Origin: Clostridia bacterium
GTDB taxonomy: Bacteria > Bacillota > Peptococcia > DRI-13 > SM3-B62
Direction: 5' to 3'
Length of the DNA stretch: 56,203 nucleotides
Assembly: GCA_018433675.1 (NCBI GenBank)
Contig: JAHDQS010000037.1
Coordinates: 1 to 56,203, forward strand
This document shows, piece after piece, positions 17,216 to 25,473 of this stretch. Position 1 is the first letter of the stretch; the number at the start of each line of letters is the position of its first letter. The translations under genes and the position numbers were made by a program. Below the pieces are notes generated by a model. It was not told where the DNA came from. It saw only the letters and a list, made by a program, of their open reading frames with translations, and ran no database searches.

Positions 17216-18517
17216 ATGATGAAAAAGGTTGATATTGCAATACTGGGATTTGGAACGGTTGGGCAGGGAGTCGCAAAAATCGTCTATGATAAAGCGAACC
17301 AATGGGAGAAGAAATGCGGTGCAGAAATCAGCATTAAGAAGGTTCTGGTCAGGAAGGTAGGTAAAAAAAGGGATATTGAGCTTCCTGGGGGTGTGTTAAC
17401 TACAGATTGGAACGAAATAATAAATGATCCTTCGATTAAAGTTATTGTTGAGTTAATGGGAGGAATTGAACCGGCCAGGACATATGTGAGTGAGGGGTTG
17501 AAGAAAGGAAAGCATATTGTTACTGCTAATAAAGATCTCTTGGCGGAGTATGGCGAGGAAATATTTGAGCTTAGCAAAAAGGTTAAATTAGATTTATATT
17601 TTGAGGCTAGTGTAGCCGGTGGTATTCCGATCATAGCTCCACTCAAACAGAGTTTGGCCTCTAATGATATTAAGGAAGTAATGGGTATTGTGAATGGTAC
17701 TACGAATTATATCCTAACCAGAATGCTCAAGGACGGCATGAGCTATGAAGAGGCCCTAAAGGGGGCGCAGGAACTGGGATATGCCGAAGCCGATCCGACA
17801 GCGGATGTTGGAGGATACGACGCTGCACGTAAGATAGCTATTCTGGCTTCCATAGCTTTTCATACCAGAGTAAAGTTGAAAGATGTTTATGTTGAAGGTA
17901 TCACAGGGATAACGCCCGAGGATTTAAGGCATGCCGCTGAGCTGGGTTATGTGATTAAGTTGCTGGGCATTGCTCGAGAAGAAAATAATGAGATCGAGGC
18001 AAGGGTACATCCTGTTTTGGTTCCTGTGAAGCATCCCTTGGCGGGAGTTAACGATTCTTTCAATGCGGTGTATGTTTACGGTGATGCGGTTGGAGAAACG
18101 ATGTTTTTCGGACGGGGAGCCGGAAGAATGCCTACGGCTAGTTCCGTAATGGGTGATGTAGTAGAAGTTGTAAATAATATCGTGAATGATTGTAACGGCA
18201 GAGTCACCTGCACTTGCTACGAAAAGAAAAAAATCAAGCCGATACAAGAAGTTAGTTCAAATTTCTATTTGCGTTTGCATGTTTCGGACAAACCCGGTGT
18301 TTTAGCAAGTATTGCTACGGTATTCAGTGAGTATGGTGTAAGCTTGGCCTCGGTAATACAGAAAAACGGTAAGCAACGAAATGATGTTGCAGAATTGGTA
18401 GTGGTGACTCATCTTGTTAAGGAAAAAGATATGCAAGATGCCATCAAGGTTATAAAAGAAATGTCCAGTACACGAAGAATAGATAATTTGATTAGGGTAG
18501 AGAAGATTAAAGATTAA
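17216..18517 (+). CDS. hom: homoserine dehydrogenase
   Basis: The enzyme reduces aspartate semialdehyde to homoserine, the branch point to threonine and methionine. The protein has about 433 residues: an N-terminal NAD(P)-binding domain (GFGTVGQGV), a catalytic domain with NGTTNYILTRM and the homoserine dehydrogenase signature region AQELGYAEADPTADVGGYDAARK, and a C-terminal ACT domain (about 350-430) that implies threonine feedback inhibition. Two ATG codons, 17216 and 17219, follow AGGAGG (17205-17210); the second has the better spacing. It is followed after 35 bp by thrB. No thrC lies in the window. Confidence 0.96.
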   Translation: MMKKVDIAILGFGTVGQGVAKIVYDKANQWEKKCGAEISIKKVLVRKVGKKRDIELPGGVLTTDWNEIINDPSIKVIVELMGGIEPARTYVSEGLKKGKHIVTANKDLLAEYGEEIFELSKKVKLDLYFEASVAGGIPIIAPLKQSLASNDIKEVMGIVNGTTNYILTRMLKDGMSYEEALKGAQELGYAEADPTADVGGYDAARKIAILASIAFHTRVKLKDVYVEGITGITPEDLRHAAELGYVIKLLGIAREENNEIEARVHPVLVPVKHPLAGVNDSFNAVYVYGDAVGETMFFGRGAGRMPTASSVMGDVVEVVNNIVNDCNGRVTCTCYEKKKIKPIQEVSSNFYLRLHVSDKPGVLASIATVFSEYGVSLASVIQKNGKQRNDVAELVVVTHLVKEKDMQDAIKVIKEMSSTRRIDNLIRVEKIKD

Positions 18518-18552
18518 ATATCAAAGCTCTATAATGAGATGTAGGAGGAGAT

Positions 18553-19434
18553 ATGCTCAAGGTAAGTGTGCCGGCTTCGTCGGCTAATTTAGGTCCGGGC
18601 TTCGATTTTGTAGGATTGGCGTTAAATCTATACAATCATTTCTATTTTTTTGAAAAAGGTCGGGAAAATCCTCCCGCTGAAGCAATAATAATCACAGATG
18701 GTAGTCTTGTTCATCAGGGAATGGATCTGCTGGGAGAAAGGTATGGACGAGACACGCGGAATATAGGAGTTGCCATAACAGCCGGTGTTCCCCGGACAAG
18801 AGGTTTAGGGAGTAGCGCCACTTTGACTTTGGCGGGGGTTATTGCTGCCAATACATTGTTTTCACTTAACAAAAACGTTGAAGATATCATTAATCTCGCT
18901 ACTTCCATCGAGGGTCATCCGGATAATGTTGCGGCTGCCCTGGTGGGTGGTCTGGTTGTTTGCCTCAAAACAGCAGAGGGTATTAAATTTATTAAAACAA
19001 TGCCCAAGGCACCTCTGAAGGTGATTGTGGCTGTGCCTGAGTTTATCTTATCAACAGATGATGCCAGAAAGGTGTTGCCTAACAAGGTTTCATATTCTGA
19101 TGCTGTGAATAATGCGGGGCGTTTTGGGTTTTTTATGGCAGCTATGCTGACGGGGGATTACAGTCGGCTTTCATTAGCTATGGAGGATCTAATTCATCAG
19201 CCATACAGGATGCAGCTCGTTCCCGGTATGCAAGAGGTTATGAAGGCCGCACTGGATTCCGGGGCGTTAGGAAGCTGTCTGTCAGGCGCAGGACCATCAA
19301 TACTTGCCTTTCATGATTCGGACGGTGCCGTGATAAGTGAAAACATGAAAGCAACGTGGCAGAGGTCAGGGGTCAACGCCGATATTTACTTACTGGATGT
19401 TGCTGAGGAAGGTATGCTTTGTGAAGAAATATAG
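18553..19434 (+). CDS. thrB: homoserine kinase
   Basis: This GHMP-family kinase phosphorylates homoserine with ATP, committing it to threonine. The 293-residue protein has the N-terminal VPASSANLGPGFD motif, the ATP-binding loop PRTRGLGSSATL (about 80-91), and the C-terminal GHMP motif CLSGAGPSILA. The start is ATG behind TAGGAGGAG. It is the last gene of the ACT-hom-thrB unit. No hairpin terminator is seen before the tRNA-Pro promoter 24 bp downstream. Confidence 0.96.
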   Translation: MLKVSVPASSANLGPGFDFVGLALNLYNHFYFFEKGRENPPAEAIIITDGSLVHQGMDLLGERYGRDTRNIGVAITAGVPRTRGLGSSATLTLAGVIAANTLFSLNKNVEDIINLATSIEGHPDNVAAALVGGLVVCLKTAEGIKFIKTMPKAPLKVIVAVPEFILSTDDARKVLPNKVSYSDAVNNAGRFGFFMAAMLTGDYSRLSLAMEDLIHQPYRMQLVPGMQEVMKAALDSGALGSCLSGAGPSILAFHDSDGAVISENMKATWQRSGVNADIYLLDVAEEGMLCEEI

Positions 19435-19457
19435 GTGACAGGGTGGGGTTCTTCTTC

Positions 19458-19486
19458 TTGACATGGCAGATGGAGGGATATATAAT
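19458..19486 (+). promoter_or_regulatory. strong promoter of tRNA-Pro(GGG)
   Basis: The boxes are perfect consensus: TTGACA (19458-19463), 17 bp, TATAAT (19481-19486). The tRNA begins 15 bp after the -10. Confidence 0.88.
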
Positions 19487-19501
19487 ATCAAATGTGGTTA
19501 T

Positions 19502-19579
19502 CGGGGCGTAGCTCAGTTTGGCTAGAGCGCCATCTTGGGGTGGTGGAGGCCGCTGGTTCAAGTCCAGTCGCTCCGACCA
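19502..19579 (+). tRNA. tRNA-Pro (anticodon GGG)
   Basis: The full cloverleaf is present with encoded CCA: 7-bp acceptor stem CGGGGCG/CGCTCCG, D-arm, anticodon arm CCATC-TTGGGGT-GGTGG giving anticodon GGG, and T-arm with TTCAAGT. Its last 11 bases plus one flanking T recur at 21183-21194 (see the islet entry). Confidence 0.95.
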
Positions 19580-19806
19580 TAAGTAAGTCATTTTAGGATT
19601 TGCCCATATTTCTGTAAATCGACAATTTTGTCTTATTGTCTTAATAATCTTCAGAACGTTATTCCGGAAAGCCTCGCTGAGCCTTCAGCCAGGGACATCA
19701 ACCCCCGGCCTATTTTTTTTACCCCTCATCTCTTGCGCCTTTAAATCGGGAGCCTATTGATATATTATGTTATTATATCCCAAGGGAAACAAGGGAGGTT
19801 TATGAT

Positions 19807-21108
19807 ATGCGGAAAACGATCAGTATTGCAATAGTAATCTTACTTATAATCACGTTGTTGCCCGCCTGTAGTTCCGATACACCATCGGCAGCGGAAGAAA
19901 CGGCAGCAGCGGAGCCGTCAACAGCGGACAGTACATATGTAAAACCGCTCGATCTGTTCGGCGGGGAGTTAAACCCTTTTTCCGATATTGAGTTTCCCGA
20001 AAGCTACACGCCGTATAAGGTTGATGTCAATATGAATGCCGACTTCGTCTTTTATGAGCTTTCATTATTGACCGAGGACCCGGAAGTCGTTTCCTTTACC
20101 GCGGCATTATTGAATGCCGAAGAGGATGATATTACGGCTCTGAAGCAGGCGTTACAGGAAGGAGACCTGCAAGAAACCGGGATGTATGGCGATACACTTG
20201 AATTCGAGATAGAAGTAAAGCCTGTGGAAGCCGACAGCGATTACTATACGGACGCGGTGGGTTATACTGTTACGTTATCGACGCAGCTTAACGAGGATAT
20301 GTTGGTACCGTACAGGCAGATCCTGAAGCAAAACATCAACAGTGGCGCGTTTCAATCTATGGGCGCGGATGAGCTGATTGATCAATTTGATTTGGCCGGC
20401 AACGGCAGTATAATCGTTGTGACGGGAAGCGTAAACTATGTAAATATAGGTTTTAATTACGAACTCGGCGAAGATTTTGATAAATGGAGCGATTACTTTC
20501 TCTCCGATACGTATCTCGGGCAGGACACCGTTATATACTGGGGAGAAGAAAATGTTTTCTCGTTTAATTACGGTGAATTGGTAACACGTGTTACATTGAT
20601 CCCTGAAAGCAACCGCGTCAGTTTTTATCAGGAAGTTGAAGGCACAGATGTAAACATATCGGATTACGTTCCTCCGCTTTCGCTCATCATGGTGGGTTTT
20701 GACAAGATGTGCAATTATTCAAGCGAGGATGGCAACATTTATGTTGGTATCCGCAAAGAGGTCTTTGGAGATATCGATAAGGGAGATGGCAACAATTATA
20801 TCCAATATAGTGATAACGGCAATGGGTATGACTGTTTTCTGGTGAGATACTGCAGAACTGAAGGGAAATACTATGTACAAATACAGAAGAACGACCTCAA
20901 AGCGGAGTACTACTACTATGCGTTTGAGGATAAATACACGGATATGGACGGTGTCGAGGATATTAGCGAACTAAAAGAACAAATGCAGACGATCATGAAT
21001 ACCGACGCAGATATGGTCATGGTACACCCGATCAATACGTTCGAGCAGTATATCATTGACACATTCGGCGTCAATTCCGATGCGTTGTATGATCTGCCGC
21101 TGGGATAG
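19807..21108 (+). CDS. putative lipoprotein of unknown function
   Basis: I do not recognise this 433-residue protein. It has a short basic N-terminus, a hydrophobic stretch and a lipobox LPAC (Cys21), then an Ala/Glu/Ser/Thr-rich linker (about 22-45), so it should be a lipid-anchored extracellular protein. The mature part is acidic and rich in Tyr, Asp and Asn with predicted beta structure. It has a repeated theme of aromatic/acidic residues and no evident enzyme motif. The start is ATG 19807 behind AAGGGAGG. Codon choice appears more GC-rich than in flanking genes. It lies alone inside a segment bounded by a repeat of the tRNA-Pro 3' end, which suggests horizontal origin. Confidence 0.75.
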   Translation: MRKTISIAIVILLIITLLPACSSDTPSAAEETAAAEPSTADSTYVKPLDLFGGELNPFSDIEFPESYTPYKVDVNMNADFVFYELSLLTEDPEVVSFTAALLNAEEDDITALKQALQEGDLQETGMYGDTLEFEIEVKPVEADSDYYTDAVGYTVTLSTQLNEDMLVPYRQILKQNINSGAFQSMGADELIDQFDLAGNGSIIVVTGSVNYVNIGFNYELGEDFDKWSDYFLSDTYLGQDTVIYWGEENVFSFNYGELVTRVTLIPESNRVSFYQEVEGTDVNISDYVPPLSLIMVGFDKMCNYSSEDGNIYVGIRKEVFGDIDKGDGNNYIQYSDNGNGYDCFLVRYCRTEGKYYVQIQKNDLKAEYYYYAFEDKYTDMDGVEDISELKEQMQTIMNTDADMVMVHPINTFEQYIIDTFGVNSDALYDLPLG

Positions 21109-21182
21109 AAATCCGAGCCGCGCTATTCAACAAACAGCCACCCCGCTTATAAACAGCACCCAAAAATTTAGACAGCTAATTC

Positions 21183-21194
21183 CGCTCCGACCAT
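21183..21194 (+). repeat. second copy of the 12-bp tRNA-Pro 3' end (possible attachment-site remnant)
   Basis: CGCTCCGACCAT here is identical to 19569-19580. The bases before it (ctaattc) do not continue the tRNA match and the bases after it are a T-run, so the identity covers only the 3' acceptor strand, CCA and one T. Confidence 0.6.
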
Positions 21195-21227
21195 TTTTTT
21201 ACTTCAGATAGTATAAGAAACCATTAC

Positions 21228-21254
21228 AACTTGGCGAAAGCCAAGTTTTCTTTT
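21228..21254 (+). terminator. intrinsic terminator after the lipoprotein/tRNA-Pro region
   Basis: The 8-bp stem AACTTGGC/GCCAAGTT (21228-21235 with 21240-21247) closes a GAAA tetraloop and is followed by TTCTTTTTC. Confidence 0.88.
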
Positions 21255-21288
21255 TCAGGCACATTTGCAGGTAAAGAAGATTTTCTTG

Positions 21289-21316
21289 TTGACATCGAAC
21301 TAATATATGCTAAAAT
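21289..21316 (+). promoter_or_regulatory. sigma-A-type promoter of speD
   Basis: TTGACA (21289-21294), a 16-bp spacer and TAAAAT (21311-21316) are preceded by an extended -10 TG. The start codon is about 73 bp downstream. Confidence 0.7.
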
Positions 21317-21389
21317 TTATTTTGATTGGCAAGAAAGCAAATCTGGTTTTTGGGGGTATTTTTATTTGAAAAATAAGGAGGCATGATAA

Positions 21390-21767
21390 ATGAAAGCATT
21401 GGGCCGTCATGTGCTGGCCGAGATTTATGATTGTGACTTTGAGGTCTTGAATGACATCAAAAAGGTAGAAGAGATCATGGTAAATGCTGCTCTTGAAGCC
21501 GGTGCGGAAGTAAGAGAAATAGCCTTCCACAAATTCAGTCCGCAAGGAGTCAGTGGAGTTGTGGTTATTTCTGAATCGCATCTGGCAATACACACATGGC
21601 CGGAGTTGGGATATGCGGCAGTGGATGTGTTTACATGCGGGGATACCGTTAATCCCTGGGATTCATGCAATTATTTGGTGGATAAATTCAAGGCAGGGCA
21701 TATGACCGCTACTGAAGTAAAAAGGGGTATTGTCGAAGGTATACAAAAAGAAGCTGTAAATTTGTAG
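21390..21767 (+). CDS. speD: S-adenosylmethionine decarboxylase proenzyme
   Basis: SpeD makes decarboxylated SAM, the aminopropyl donor for spermidine. The 125-residue prokaryotic class 1B form self-cleaves between Glu62 and Ser63 in ISESHLAIHTWPE, and Ser63 becomes the pyruvoyl cofactor. His68 and Cys83 (FTCGD), the other known catalytic residues of this form, are present. The ATG follows AAGGAGG. The gene has its own promoter and terminator. No spermidine synthase (speE) is nearby, so the partner must lie elsewhere. Confidence 0.97.
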   Translation: MKALGRHVLAEIYDCDFEVLNDIKKVEEIMVNAALEAGAEVREIAFHKFSPQGVSGVVVISESHLAIHTWPELGYAAVDVFTCGDTVNPWDSCNYLVDKFKAGHMTATEVKRGIVEGIQKEAVNL

Positions 21768-21807
21768 GGGGGATATTTATTTTACCTCGACGAAGTATGA
21801 AAAAAGA

Positions 21808-21856
21808 CTAACGCCGGCTTTCAAACTGTATGTTTGTAGGTCGGTGTTTAGTTTTG
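21808..21856 (+). terminator. terminator after speD
   Basis: An 11-bp stem with one bulge (CTAACGCCGGC 21808-21818 with GTCGGTGTTTAG ending 21851) encloses an inner CAAAC/GTTTG stem and is followed by TTTT. It overlaps the cheR promoter. Confidence 0.75.
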
Positions 21857-21863
21857 CTATAAT
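21834..21863 (+). promoter_or_regulatory. possible promoter of cheR
   Basis: TTGTAG (21834-21839) and TATAAT (21858-21863) are 18 bp apart, with TGC directly before the -10 (extended type). The -35 lies within the 3' arm of the speD terminator. Confidence 0.5.
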
Positions 21864-21878
21864 AGCCTGTAAGGGGAA

Positions 21879-21906
21879 TAATTATCTGCTTTAAGCAGGA
21901 TAATTA
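21879..21906 (+). promoter_or_regulatory. near-perfect palindrome in the cheR leader
   Basis: TAATTATC (21879-21886) pairs with GATAATTA (21899-21906), with an inner TGCTT/AAGCA. It lies just after the likely transcription start, so it could be an operator or an RNA hairpin. No T-run follows, which argues against a terminator. Confidence 0.45.
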
Positions 21907-21960
21907 CTTATCGTAAAGAATTCAGCAAAAGGTGGAACATTTGATATAGGTAGGTGAGCT

Positions 21961-22761
21961 ATGAAAATCGATAGTATTGATGACGGAAAGATGGATGATT
22001 ACGAGAAATTTATATTTGATTTAAAACGAAACCTTGATGTTGATTTAAGAGGGTATAAGAGACCGCAGATGGAAAGAAGAATTAATTCACTGATGCGAAC
22101 ATTAAAAATAAAGGATTACAATTCTTTTATACTTGAAATGAAAAGGGAAAAGGCTGTGTTGGATCGATTTATTGACCACTTGACGATAAATGTGTCGCAG
22201 TTTTTTCGAAACGATACGCAGTGGGTCGTAGTTGAGGAGAAAATATTGCCGTTGCTGTTATCAAAGAATAAAAATCTTAGAATATGGAGCGCCGGTTGTT
22301 CGACAGGGGAAGAACCTTATACGATGTCCATGATTTTGCGTAAGATTGCCCCGGAAGGTAAACATCATATCCTGGCTACTGATTTTGACAATAATGTCTT
22401 GAATAAAGCTAGAGCGGGATTCTATCCGGCTAAGCAGATAGAAACGGTACCTGATAAAATAAGGAAGACTTATTTTAATGAGTGCGAAGGCGGATATGTT
22501 GTAAAAGAGGATTTGAAAAAAACGATTGAGTTTCGTTCGCATAATCTTTTGCGCGATAGTTTCCCTCAGGAGTTGGATTTAATTATCTGTCGTAATGTAG
22601 TAATATATTTTAAGGAGGAAACAAAAAACTACTTGTATAGAAAACTGTTTTTGGCACTGAAGCCGCAAGGGATTTTATTCACAGGAAGCACCGAACAAAT
22701 CATTAACTACCGTGATATTGGTTTTGAGCAGGCCGCAGTATTCTTCTATAAAAAACCCTAG
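21961..22761 (+). CDS. cheR: chemotaxis receptor methyltransferase CheR
   Basis: CheR transfers methyl groups from SAM to glutamates of chemoreceptors for adaptation. The 266-residue protein has the N-terminal all-alpha CheR domain (about 1-75, ending near SQFFRND) and a SAM-binding domain with motif I WSAGCSTGEEPYT, ATDFDNNVL and IICRNVVIYF. Length and layout are normal. It is separated from any other chemotaxis gene and lies 25 bp before a gamma-carbonic anhydrase gene. The start is ATG 21961 behind AGGTGAGCT. Confidence 0.95.
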   Translation: MKIDSIDDGKMDDYEKFIFDLKRNLDVDLRGYKRPQMERRINSLMRTLKIKDYNSFILEMKREKAVLDRFIDHLTINVSQFFRNDTQWVVVEEKILPLLLSKNKNLRIWSAGCSTGEEPYTMSMILRKIAPEGKHHILATDFDNNVLNKARAGFYPAKQIETVPDKIRKTYFNECEGGYVVKEDLKKTIEFRSHNLLRDSFPQELDLIICRNVVIYFKEETKNYLYRKLFLALKPQGILFTGSTEQIINYRDIGFEQAAVFFYKKP

Positions 22762-22786
22762 GGTTGGAAAAAAGAGAGGAAATTTA

Positions 22787-23308
22787 ATGAATAATTTGGA
22801 AGCATGCATACCATTCAAAGGGAAGAAACCATTCATAGATGAGGATGTTTTTCTCGCTCCGGGATCGAAAATAATAGGTGATGTTGTGATCGGAAAAGGC
22901 TCCAGTATATGGTTTAATGCAGTATTAAGAGGGGATGTCGAAAGGATAGAAATTGGGGAGTACACTAACATTCAGGATAATGCAGTTGTACATTGTGATT
23001 CCGATATTCCGACAGATATAGGCAGTTATGTAACGATTGGGCACAATGCCGTCATACACGCGTGTATGATACAGGATCATTGTCTGATAGGAATGGGAGC
23101 CATTGTTATGGATGGTGCCCTGATTGGAGAAGGTTCTGTCATTGGGGCGGGAACCATCATCACGAAGAACAAATTGATACCGCCGTATTCTCTTGTTATC
23201 GGATCGCCTGCGGAAGTGGTCGAGACCCTTGATGAGTCAACCAAGGAGAAGAGGGCCAGTCATGCCTTGAGATACTATGAGAATACAAAAGCATATAAAC
23301 ATGAATAG
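22787..23308 (+). CDS. gamma-class carbonic anhydrase family protein
   Basis: The 173-residue left-handed beta-helix protein contains hexapeptide repeats (IIGDVVIGKGSSIW, ITKN, LIGMGAIVMDGALIGEGSVIGAG) and the metal-binding His triad: His69 (VVHC), His86 (IGHNAVI) and His91 (IHAC). Proteins of this YrdA/CaiE-like group may be carbonic anhydrases or related metal-dependent enzymes; the Glu residues used by the Methanosarcina enzyme are not clearly conserved. I chose ATG 22787 with GAGAGG upstream; an open extension to 22712 overlaps cheR. It probably shares the cheR transcript. Confidence 0.9.
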   Translation: MNNLEACIPFKGKKPFIDEDVFLAPGSKIIGDVVIGKGSSIWFNAVLRGDVERIEIGEYTNIQDNAVVHCDSDIPTDIGSYVTIGHNAVIHACMIQDHCLIGMGAIVMDGALIGEGSVIGAGTIITKNKLIPPYSLVIGSPAEVVETLDESTKEKRASHALRYYENTKAYKHE

Positions 23309-23347
23309 CTTGGGTTATGGTATTTTTTAGCATGAGGAGGGATGTTA

Positions 23348-25465
23348 TTGCAGAGCGAAATATTTGTTTTAGACATTGGGACAAGGTCTGTTATGGCGCT
23401 TTTGGCTTCACTGCAAGGTGATAGTTTAATTGTGTCACATCTTGCTTTTAAAGAGCACAAGACGCGTTCAATGCTGGATGGACAGATACATAATGTCGAT
23501 GAGGTTGCCGGAGTTATAGGGGAACTCTTAGAGGAGATGCGTGAAACATCGGGTCAAGAGCTCAAAAAAGTTGCTGTAGCGGCAGCGGGACGATCCCTAA
23601 AAACTACGCGCGGCAAGGCGAAGGTGAGATATCGGGTGAGCTCTCTAATAACGGCGGAGGAGCGTTATTCGCTGGAATTACAAGCTGTTCAGGATGCACA
23701 ATTACAGCTGCCCAAAGAGGATGTTGAGAAAGCGCCTCTTTCTCAACAGTATTTTTGTGTCGGCTATAATGTTATTGCAGAATATCTGGATGGTATCAGA
23801 TTAACAAATATAGTTGGACAAAAAGGGCAAGATGCTGAGATGGAGGTAGTTGCTACTTTTCTGCCTAGAATCGTCGTGGATTCATTGCAAAGGGCTGTCG
23901 AACTGGCAGGGCTTGAATTGGTTAGTATTACCTTGGAACCTATTGCCGTTGCCAACTTGGTGTTGAATCATTCAATGCGACGCTTAAATCTGGTTTTAGT
24001 CGATATCGGGGCAGGAACATCTGATATCGCGGTATGTACTGAAGACAGCATCAGTGCCTTTGGTATGGTGCCAATTGCCGGTGATGAAATAACAGAGGTT
24101 ATAAGCAGTGAATATGTTCTTGATTTTAACCGAGCCGAAGAAGTTAAAAGACAGTTAGAAACAAAGGATAGGATTGAGACAATTGATGTCTTGGGAGTTA
24201 AACAAGCGGTTTTCAGTGCGGCAGTAAAACCTGTTATTGAATCATCTGTAGTAAACCTCGCAGCGGCTATAGCAAGGGAAATTCTTAGTCTTAACGGAAA
24301 GCCGCCCCAAGCGGTGCTTTTGGTGGGAGGTGGCAGCCTTACTTGGGAATTGCCTAGGATGTTGGCCCAAGCCTTGGAAATACCGGAAATGAGGGTAGTG
24401 GTGCAGCAGGCGGGCAAACTGCCTAATATTGAAAACCTTCCGCCGGATTATAGAGGTCCGTCGTTTATTACTGTTTTGGGTATTGCCCATACGGCGTTAA
24501 GTAGCCCGACTGTAGGATTCATTAAAATAACAATAAACGGAAAGACCTATAGACTTCTTAACGTGTTTGTAAATAGGCTGGCTGAAGCATTATTGGCAGG
24601 TGGATTTAATCTCAAAGATGTTTATGGACGGCCTGGTAATGCACTTGCCTGCGAGCTTAACGGGAAGCTGTTTACGATATCGGGCAAGCCCGGGAAACCT
24701 GGCATGGTTACCTTAAACGGCAAACCGGCAAGCTTTAGCGATAGCATCAAGGACGATGATGTAATAACATTTAAACCGGGTTTTGTCGGGGAAGATGGCC
24801 GAGGAATATTTGCCGATATAATAAGGGATCGGGTTGGACATTGCAGCGTCAATGGAATGCAGTATTCTCTTTACCCGAAGGTTATGGCTGACGGCAAAGA
24901 GGTTGAATTGGAAGAAGAGATATGGGAAGGTTGTAAAATCGAAATAGAGGAAGGTAAGCAGATAGGAATGATCCTAACTGAGATGGGAATAATAGACGAG
25001 AACAAAGCGATCTGGGTAAATAAGAGAAAGATTCCCTTGTCGGATTTAGCCACAATAAAAAACAACGGGAAAAAAGCCCGTCGCAATGATGTTGTTGTGG
25101 CCGGGGATGAAGTAACTTGTGAACAACCTGTGGAATATAAAGTAGAGGATTTTCTTCCTTTTCACGTCGAACAGTCAATTGAAGTGTCGGTGAACGGTGA
25201 GACTATTTGTATGAGTTCTCACCAGGTCTTGGTGAATGAAAAACCTGCCGGAGCACAAACAGTAATACATTCCGGGGATGCTATTGAATACAAACTTGGG
25301 GGCAGAGAGTTTCAACCAATATTGGTAGATGTGTTCAATAAAATAGATTTTAATCCAACTCCACCGGAAGGTTGTTCGAAGCTGGTATTAAGCATTAACG
25401 GAGAGGAAGCCGAATACACAAGACCGTTAAAAAACGGGGATGAAATTAGTATTGGGTGGAAGTGA
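23348..25465 (+). CDS. FtsA-like actin-fold protein with C-terminal beta-grasp-like repeats
   Basis: The 705-residue protein begins with an FtsA/PilM-like actin ATPase fold: phosphate-1 loop LDIGTRSVMA near the N-terminus, VDIGAGTSDIAV for phosphate 2, and VLLVGGGS in the adenosine region (to about 385). The remaining 320 residues are unlike FtsA. They contain repeated short units of the form NGxxxxxxxxLKxGDEI (INGKT, LNGKPASF, VNGETI, INGEEAEYTRPLKNGDEI) that look like ubiquitin/ThiS-type beta-grasp folds. Long FtsA-domain proteins of this kind occur in Clostridia; their role, perhaps in envelope or division assembly, is unproven. AGGAGG (23336-23341) best serves TTG 23348; ATG 23342 is too close. 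Confidence 0.78.
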   Translation: MQSEIFVLDIGTRSVMALLASLQGDSLIVSHLAFKEHKTRSMLDGQIHNVDEVAGVIGELLEEMRETSGQELKKVAVAAAGRSLKTTRGKAKVRYRVSSLITAEERYSLELQAVQDAQLQLPKEDVEKAPLSQQYFCVGYNVIAEYLDGIRLTNIVGQKGQDAEMEVVATFLPRIVVDSLQRAVELAGLELVSITLEPIAVANLVLNHSMRRLNLVLVDIGAGTSDIAVCTEDSISAFGMVPIAGDEITEVISSEYVLDFNRAEEVKRQLETKDRIETIDVLGVKQAVFSAAVKPVIESSVVNLAAAIAREILSLNGKPPQAVLLVGGGSLTWELPRMLAQALEIPEMRVVVQQAGKLPNIENLPPDYRGPSFITVLGIAHTALSSPTVGFIKITINGKTYRLLNVFVNRLAEALLAGGFNLKDVYGRPGNALACELNGKLFTISGKPGKPGMVTLNGKPASFSDSIKDDDVITFKPGFVGEDGRGIFADIIRDRVGHCSVNGMQYSLYPKVMADGKEVELEEEIWEGCKIEIEEGKQIGMILTEMGIIDENKAIWVNKRKIPLSDLATIKNNGKKARRNDVVVAGDEVTCEQPVEYKVEDFLPFHVEQSIEVSVNGETICMSSHQVLVNEKPAGAQTVIHSGDAIEYKLGGREFQPILVDVFNKIDFNPTPPEGCSKLVLSINGEEAEYTRPLKNGDEISIGWK

Positions 25466-25473
25466 TTGTAGTG

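Larger units (their letters stand above)
19569..21194 (+). mobile_element. putative tRNA-Pro-integrated genomic islet with one lipoprotein gene
   Basis: A 12-bp direct repeat, CGCTCCGACCAT, occurs at the 3' end of tRNA-Pro (19569-19580) and again at 21183-21194. Between the copies lies a single lipoprotein gene whose base and codon use look more GC-rich than the neighbours. Site-specific elements commonly duplicate a tRNA 3' end on insertion. Joining the copies would restore a tRNA followed directly by a T-run (TTTTTTT), a plausible original terminator. There is no integrase, so it would be a remnant or a passively moved piece. Twelve bases is short, and chance or a decayed tRNA copy are alternatives. 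Confidence 0.45.

Noticed and set aside
19580-21182. Integrase or transposase gene in the tRNA-Pro islet
   Set aside because: Only the lipoprotein frame is present in this interval, with no recombinase motif on either strand.
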